From the NCBI GenBank assembly GCA_020831625.1, contig JAFIGD010000044.1, positions 1-43,595 on the forward strand: DNA of 43,595 nt, in the 5' to 3' direction. Source of the stretch: Verrucomicrobiota bacterium. GTDB lineage: Bacteria; Verrucomicrobiota; Kiritimatiellia; SS1-B-03-39; UBA6053. Positions 39,588 through 43,595 of the stretch are shown here, piece after piece. The position numbers and the translations under genes are program-made. Below the pieces are notes generated by a model. The model made no database searches. It was not told the origin of the DNA and saw nothing but the letters and a program-made list of their open reading frames with translations. Each line of letters starts with the position of its first letter. The first letter of the stretch is position 1.

Positions 39588-42236
39588 ATGTTTGGCGGAC
39601 TCACACAACCCTGGATGCTTGGCGACACCCCCATGCGGCGCGATCTGCGCCTCCTCTGCCGCTTCCTGCGTCAGGAACTCATCCGCGACGGCCACGCCGA
39701 CCTCTGGCCCGAGATCAACCAGCTCCGCACCCTCGCCCTCCAGCACGAAACCGGCAGCGCCGCCGCCGACAGCGCCCTCAAAACCCGCTTCCGCGACACC
39801 TCCCCCGCCCACCTCGACCTCCTCCTCCGCGTCATGGGCCTCTTCTTCGACTTCGCCAACGTCTCCGAGGAACTCCAGCGCGAACGCGTCGTCCGCACCC
39901 GCCGCGCCGAAAAACGCCTCTCCGACGGCCTCGAAGCCCGCCTCAAAGCCCTCAAAGCCACCGATCTACCCGCCAAAGAACGCCATAAGCTCCTCGACAA
40001 CCTCCAGGCGGAATTCGTGCTCACCGCCCACCCCACCGAGGCCAAACGCCAGACCATCCGCCGCATTCTCGACCGCCTGCGCCGCACCCTCCGCCGCCTC
40101 TCCGATCCGGACATGACCCGCGCCCGCCGCGCCCCCCTCCTCCGCTCCCTCCGCGAAGACGTCCGCGCCCTCCTCCGCACCGACCCCCTTCATCCCCTCC
40201 GTCCGGAAGTCCTCGAGGAACTCGACCGCGCACTCTACGTCAGCCAGGCCCTCTGGAACGCCGCCCCCCGACTGCTCGCCCCCCTCGAACGCGCCCGCGG
40301 CGGCGCGCTCCAACCCCTCAAATTCGGCTGCTGGATCGGCGGCGACCGTGACGGACACCCCCACGTCACCGTCGAGGTCACCCGCGAAACCCTCCGGCGC
40401 CTCCGCCTCCGCGCCGTCAGCTTCCACCTCGGGGAATGCGCCCACCTCCTCGACCGCCTCCCCATGCTCTGCCGCACCCCCGAGGCCGTCGAACACCTGC
40501 AGCACATCGTCTCCCGCGCCCCCGCCGATCTCCAGGAGGAGGTCCTCAACCGCAGCCACGCCAACGAATACTTCCGCCGCGCCCTCCGCATCATCCGCGC
40601 CCGCCTCCGCCAGGAAAACGGCTATCCCGACGGTCAAACCCTCGACACCGATCTCGCCGATCTCGAATCCGCCCTCCGCCTCGAGGCCCTGCAGGGACAA
40701 ATCCTCAACCGCCTCCGCGCCTGGCGCCGCCGCACCCGCGTCTTCGGCCTCCACTTCATGCGCCTCGACCTCCGCGAAAACTCCAAAGGCTACCGCACCC
40801 TCATCCGCGAACTCCTCCCCCTCCTCGATCAGAACCCCGAACGCGCCAAAACCGACAACTTCGACGGACTCTGGGACACCGACCTCCCCGAACCCGCCGC
40901 CGGCCTCCTCAAAGAAAAACTCTCCGAACGCAGCTGGGATCTCCTCCAGGTCACCCGCCTCATGCAGGAACAGTCCCCCGAAGCCGTCGGCGCCAACGTC
41001 ATCAGCATGACCCACTGCGTCGGCGATGTCCTCTGGGTCCTCTGGATTCACAAACTCATCGCCGCCTGGCGCGGGGATGATCAGGTCACCATGCCCATCT
41101 CCCCCCTCTTCGAAACCATCGACGACCTCCACAAAGCCGGCGACATGCTCACCACCCTCTTCCGGCATCCGCAATACCGTCAGGTGCTCGACCAACAGGG
41201 TGGCCGCCAGATCGTCATGGTCGGCTACTCCGACAGCGCCAAAGACGGCGGCTACCTCGCCGCCTGCTGGGCCCTCCACACCGGACAGGAGGCCATGCAG
41301 CGCGTCGCCGACCGCGAAGGCGTTCAGCTCACCGTCTTCCACGGCCGCGGCGGCGCCCTCGGACGCGGCGGCGGACCCGCCGCCCGCGCCATTCAGGCCC
41401 TGCCCCCCGCCCTCGGCGAAGGCCACATCCGCATGACCGAACAGGGCGAAGTCATCGCCGACCGCTTTGCCGATCCCTACCTCGCCCACCGCCACATGGA
41501 GCAAATCCTCGGCGGTCTCCTCCTCCACGCCTCCAGCGCCCCCCCCGCCAAAACCGAATGGCGCGCCGCCATGGAGGAATTCGCCACCCGCGGACGCGAA
41601 GCCTACCTCGACCTCTTCCATCACGAGGGCTTCACCGACTACTTCCGCCAGTCCACCCCCATCACCTGTATCGAAAGCCTCCCCATCGGCTCCCGGCCCA
41701 GCCGCCGCCACGGCGCCGCCACCCTCGAGGACCTCCGCGCCATTCCCTACACCTTCTCCTGGACCCAAAGCCGCCAGCTCATCAACGCCTTTTACGGACT
41801 CGGCACCGCCTGGACCCGCCTCAACCGCGCCCAGCGCCTCCTCGCCATCCGCATGTACCGCGAATGGCCCTACTTCCGCTCCATGATCGACAACGCCGAA
41901 CTCGCCCTCACCAAATGCGACCCCGTCATCGCCCGCGAGTACGCCGGCCTCGTGCGGGACCCCGTCATCCGCGAACACTTCGGCAGCGCCGTCACCCGCG
42001 AAATGGAACTCACCCGCAACGCCATTCTCGCCATGACCGAGCGTCCCTCGCTCATGGCCGACACCGCCTGGCTCCGCCGCAGCGTCGAAATCCGCAAACC
42101 CTTCATCGACCTCCTCAACCACATCCAGATCGAACTCCTCCGCCGCCAGCGCGACACCCCCGACGACGAAAACCTCCGCCGCTCCCTCCGCCTCTCCGTC
42201 CAGGGCATCGCCGCAGGGTTGCGGACGACGGGTTGA
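39588..42236 (+). CDS. ppc: Phosphoenolpyruvate carboxylase
   Basis: The 882-residue enzyme carboxylates phosphoenolpyruvate to oxaloacetate, an anaplerotic reaction. Catalytic motifs are VLTAHPTE with His148, GYSDSAKDGGYLA, FHGRGGALGRGGGPAARAI, and a C-terminus LRTTG equivalent to the family's -NTG end, which is catalytically important. A GGAG ribosome binding site lies 9 bases before the ATG. It is divergent from ffh. Third codon positions are almost entirely C or G, so long open frames on the opposite strand are artefacts. It is somewhat shorter at the N-terminus than plant enzymes but usual for bacteria. Confidence 0.97.
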   Translation: MFGGLTQPWMLGDTPMRRDLRLLCRFLRQELIRDGHADLWPEINQLRTLALQHETGSAAADSALKTRFRDTSPAHLDLLLRVMGLFFDFANVSEELQRERVVRTRRAEKRLSDGLEARLKALKATDLPAKERHKLLDNLQAEFVLTAHPTEAKRQTIRRILDRLRRTLRRLSDPDMTRARRAPLLRSLREDVRALLRTDPLHPLRPEVLEELDRALYVSQALWNAAPRLLAPLERARGGALQPLKFGCWIGGDRDGHPHVTVEVTRETLRRLRLRAVSFHLGECAHLLDRLPMLCRTPEAVEHLQHIVSRAPADLQEEVLNRSHANEYFRRALRIIRARLRQENGYPDGQTLDTDLADLESALRLEALQGQILNRLRAWRRRTRVFGLHFMRLDLRENSKGYRTLIRELLPLLDQNPERAKTDNFDGLWDTDLPEPAAGLLKEKLSERSWDLLQVTRLMQEQSPEAVGANVISMTHCVGDVLWVLWIHKLIAAWRGDDQVTMPISPLFETIDDLHKAGDMLTTLFRHPQYRQVLDQQGGRQIVMVGYSDSAKDGGYLAACWALHTGQEAMQRVADREGVQLTVFHGRGGALGRGGGPAARAIQALPPALGEGHIRMTEQGEVIADRFADPYLAHRHMEQILGGLLLHASSAPPAKTEWRAAMEEFATRGREAYLDLFHHEGFTDYFRQSTPITCIESLPIGSRPSRRHGAATLEDLRAIPYTFSWTQSRQLINAFYGLGTAWTRLNRAQRLLAIRMYREWPYFRSMIDNAELALTKCDPVIAREYAGLVRDPVIREHFGSAVTREMELTRNAILAMTERPSLMADTAWLRRSVEIRKPFIDLLNHIQIELLRRQRDTPDDENLRRSLRLSVQGIAAGLRTTG

Positions 42237-42294
42237 TTTTTGGAGGAAGGAGTTCCATCCCTACAGGATGGGGATGATTGTGAAATCCAATCCG

Positions 42295-42349
42295 GGGGCG
42301 TTGCCCTGACGAGTATACACATTTTTTTGAACAGGAGATAACGGAGAGA
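42295..42349 (+). repeat. Exact 55-nt repeat, copy 1
   Basis: The 55 bases from GGGGCGTTGCCCTGACGAGT to GATAACGGAGAGA recur without a mismatch at 43541-43595, where the window ends. In both places it lies next to the larger dispersed repeat. It codes for nothing recognisable. Confidence 0.95.
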
Positions 42350-42440
42350 GCAGAGGGAAATGCGTTGGATTTGCTCTGTTTTCTCTGCCACCTCCTGTTT
42401 AAACCCCTCTTTCATTCCTCCCTTTCCAATCCGCCGAGTT

Positions 42441-42680
42441 TTTTACAGAAGGAAAGGAAGGAAACGAAGGCTTTGGGGCAGCTTGGCACGCGGAACACGT
42501 GGGGGCATGCGGGCGAGATGCTTTGTTTTCTTTGTTACCTTCTGTTCATAATACCCTTGCCCCACAGCCCGCCTGCGGCGGGTAAACATCTGCGGTCTTC
42601 CATCCGTGGTCTCATCCTCGCCCTGCCCCACAGCCCTCTGCCTCTCCTTGTTGCCAACGGCATCACACTCATCAGCAAGG
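42441..42680 (+). repeat. Dispersed intergenic repeat, copy C
   Basis: Starts TTTTACAGAAGGAAAGGAAG and runs through ACGCGGAACACGTGG, GATGCTTTGTTTTCTTTGTT, the CCCCACAGCCCGCCTGCGGC core, ATCCGTGGTCT units and CATCACACTCATCAGCAAGG. It is nearly collinear with copy B for its whole length and with copies A and D for the distal part. It forms the left boundary of the vapBC-type module. Confidence 0.92.
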
Positions 42681-42734
42681 AGCATCCCCTCTGGATAAAG
42701 TAACAATCCGATAATTTCATGCTATATTTTAACA

Positions 42735-42771
42735 TTGACATACGTCCATAATACCACATTTTATACGTATG
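42735..42771 (+). promoter_or_regulatory. Promoter/operator of the vapBC-type module
   Basis: TTGACA at 42735-42740 is followed after 17 bases by ATTTTA (42758-42763), placing the transcription start at or next to the ATG at 42769; no Shine-Dalgarno is present. CATACGT (42739-42745) and ACGTATG (42765-42771) form an inverted repeat spanning the promoter and start codon, a likely site for antitoxin autorepression. Confidence 0.5.
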
Positions 42772-43017
42772 AAATCAAAACTAACACTTTCATTGCCTGA
42801 GAAAACCATCTCAGAAGCCAAACAAATTGCGAAGCGGCGCCACACCACTGTTTCCGCTCTTTTTGCGGAATCGATTCATCACTGGCAGATTGGCGCGGGA
42901 TCCGCATCCTCCCCTTCAACCGATTTCCCAATAGAAATGTCTGATTTGCTGGGAGTTTTGTCCCCTCAGCCTCCTTTCGACGCCCGCTCCAAGCACATAA
43001 GAGAAAAGCATGGATAG
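42769..43017 (+). CDS. VapB-like antitoxin (DUF6364 type)
   Basis: The 82-residue product begins MKSKLTLSLPEKTISEAKQI, continuing AKRRHTTVSALFAE, a ribbon-helix-helix DNA-binding domain of the DUF6364/CopG kind. The C-terminal half (from about 40) is Ser/Pro-rich and ends in a basic stretch, consistent with a disordered toxin-binding segment. It overlaps the PIN toxin gene by eight bases. It should repress its own promoter alone or with the toxin. The start is directly within an inverted repeat. Confidence 0.82.
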   Translation: MKSKLTLSLPEKTISEAKQIAKRRHTTVSALFAESIHHWQIGAGSASSPSTDFPIEMSDLLGVLSPQPPFDARSKHIREKHG

Positions 43018-43414
43018 GCTCTTTTTTGACACCAATGTTCTCCTGGATGTGCTCGAAAAACGTTCCCCGTGGTTTCCGGAATCCGCAGAATGCCTGGCCC
43101 GGGTCCGGCGGGGTCACTGCGTCGGAGCCCTTTCAGCCTTGTCCCTCTCCGATATTTCATACATTCAGAAATCAGCTTCCACCGCAAAACTCTATGAAAG
43201 TTTCCGGCTTTTAAGGGAATTTCTGGACATCGCACCCTTGGACCCGGACACGGTCGATGCAACCCTGGCACGCCAACTCCCGGACATCGAAGACGGATTT
43301 CAACTCGAGGCCGCCCTCAAGTGGAAAGCCACCCATCTCCTCACCCGCAACGTCAAAGATTTTCCGCTGGACGGATCCATTATCATCCAAACCCCTGCCG
43401 AATACCTGCAATAA
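43010..43414 (+). CDS. VapC-like PIN-domain toxin
   Basis: The 134-residue protein has the PIN-fold start LFFDTNVLLDVLEKR with Asp7, an acidic DIEDGFQLEAAL segment near 92-103 and TRNVKDF with Asp117, forming the metal-binding RNase site. The usual second acidic residue in the ALSLSDISY helix is not obvious, as is common in this subgroup. VapC toxins cleave tRNA or rRNA; the target is unknown. It overlaps the antitoxin by eight bases and ends directly at the next copy of the dispersed repeat. Confidence 0.88.
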   Translation: MDRLFFDTNVLLDVLEKRSPWFPESAECLARVRRGHCVGALSALSLSDISYIQKSASTAKLYESFRLLREFLDIAPLDPDTVDATLARQLPDIEDGFQLEAALKWKATHLLTRNVKDFPLDGSIIIQTPAEYLQ

Positions 43415-43540
43415 ACCCTTGCCCCACAGCCCGCCTGCGGCGGGTAAACATCCGCGGTCTTCCTTCCTTGGTCTCATCCTCGCCCTGCCCCACAGCCCTC
43501 TGCCTCTCCTTGTTGCCAACGGCATCACAGACTTCCGCAA
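43413..43540 (+). repeat. Dispersed intergenic repeat, copy D
   Basis: Starts CCCTTGCCCCACAGCCCGCC at the very end of the toxin gene and is collinear with the distal part of copy C through TGCCAACGGCATCACA. It lacks the 5' half (the ACAGAAGGAAAGG part). It runs directly into the exact 55-nt repeat. Confidence 0.92.
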
Positions 43541-43595
43541 GGGGCGTTGCCCTGACGAGTATACACATTTTTTTGAACAGGAGATAACGGAGAGA
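43541..43595 (+). repeat. Exact 55-nt repeat, copy 2 (window edge)
   Basis: Identical to 42295-42349. The window ends exactly at the last base of the shared stretch I can compare, so the true repeat may be longer. Confidence 0.95.

Noticed and set aside
39966-42122. 718-residue minus-strand open frame opposite ppc
   Set aside because: Same antisense effect; ppc has all catalytic motifs and the antisense translation is repetitive Glu/Gly/Ala/Val.
42360-42760. Several short open frames on both strands between ppc and the vapBC-type pair
   Set aside because: They translate the dispersed repeat, and the same frames appear at the other repeat copies with stops and shifts.
1-43595. tRNA, rRNA or SRP RNA genes
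   Set aside because: I looked through the intergenic regions and saw no cloverleaf with CCA-proximal pairing or conserved rRNA/SRP words; a covariance-model search would be needed to exclude them fully.

Overview
This window reads as chromosomal DNA of a Gram-negative bacterium with a GC-rich, strongly C/G-ending codon bias. Visibly AT-richer islands carry toxin-antitoxin, restriction-modification and insertion-sequence genes. The housekeeping genes (ffh, proBA, guaBA, pyrE, ppc), a split YeeE/YedE pair, paired GTPases, carboxynorspermidine synthase and intergenic repeats of the 'ATCCGTGGTCT' type would fit the PVC superphylum (Kiritimatiellota/Verrucomicrobiota). That placement is an impression: there is no rRNA, tRNA or other firm phylogenetic marker here. 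Both window edges lie in non-coding sequence, and the right edge stops inside an exact 55-base repeat.

Layout. 0.4-3.3 kb: a small membrane protein and two GTPases, probably co-transcribed. 3.3-4.5 kb (minus): a YwiC-like membrane protein under an Rrf2 regulator with an obvious palindromic operator. 4.5-5.1 kb: decayed vapC and an inverted pair of repeats. 5.2-11.8 kb: a tight six-gene polyamine operon (carboxynorspermidine synthase, an orphan PhoR-like sensor kinase, potABCD). 11.9-13.1 kb: an AAA/DUF4143 ATPase behind a perfect 27-nt palindrome. 13.2-16.8 kb: pyrE-guaB-guaA.

16.8-22.6 kb is an accessory region. It has a hicBA module between guaA and a second copy of the guaA 3' end, a truncated BrnT-like toxin with its antitoxin, REP-like hairpins, a 34-nt perfect palindrome, a complete IS21-family element inserted in a Phd/YefM-type antitoxin, a second hicAB module and an unrecognised membrane protein. 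22.8-28.4 kb returns to chromosomal genes: an AEC transporter, a zinc-ribbon/TPR protein, a secreted DUF4168 protein, and an NtrB/NtrC-like two-component pair. 28.5-30.4 kb is a type II restriction-modification system (5mC methyltransferase plus NaeI-family endonuclease). 30.5-33.8 kb (minus) runs ABC-F ATPase, META-domain protein, and the two halves of a YeeE/YedE sulfur transporter. 33.9-35.6 kb is repeat-rich with a frameshifted pseudogene. 35.7-39.4 kb (minus) is ffh-proB-proA, diverging from ppc (39.6-42.2 kb). The right end is a vapBC-type pair between directly repeated copies of the dispersed intergenic element.

The best candidates for something new are: the guaA-tail duplication bracketing hicBA, where the tail copy differs by synonymous changes; the sensor kinase embedded in the polyamine synthesis/uptake operon; the dispersed repeat family that brackets vapBC; and the similar palindromes placed just before both the AAA ATPase and the restriction-modification operon. 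No clearly unprecedented multi-gene machine is visible.
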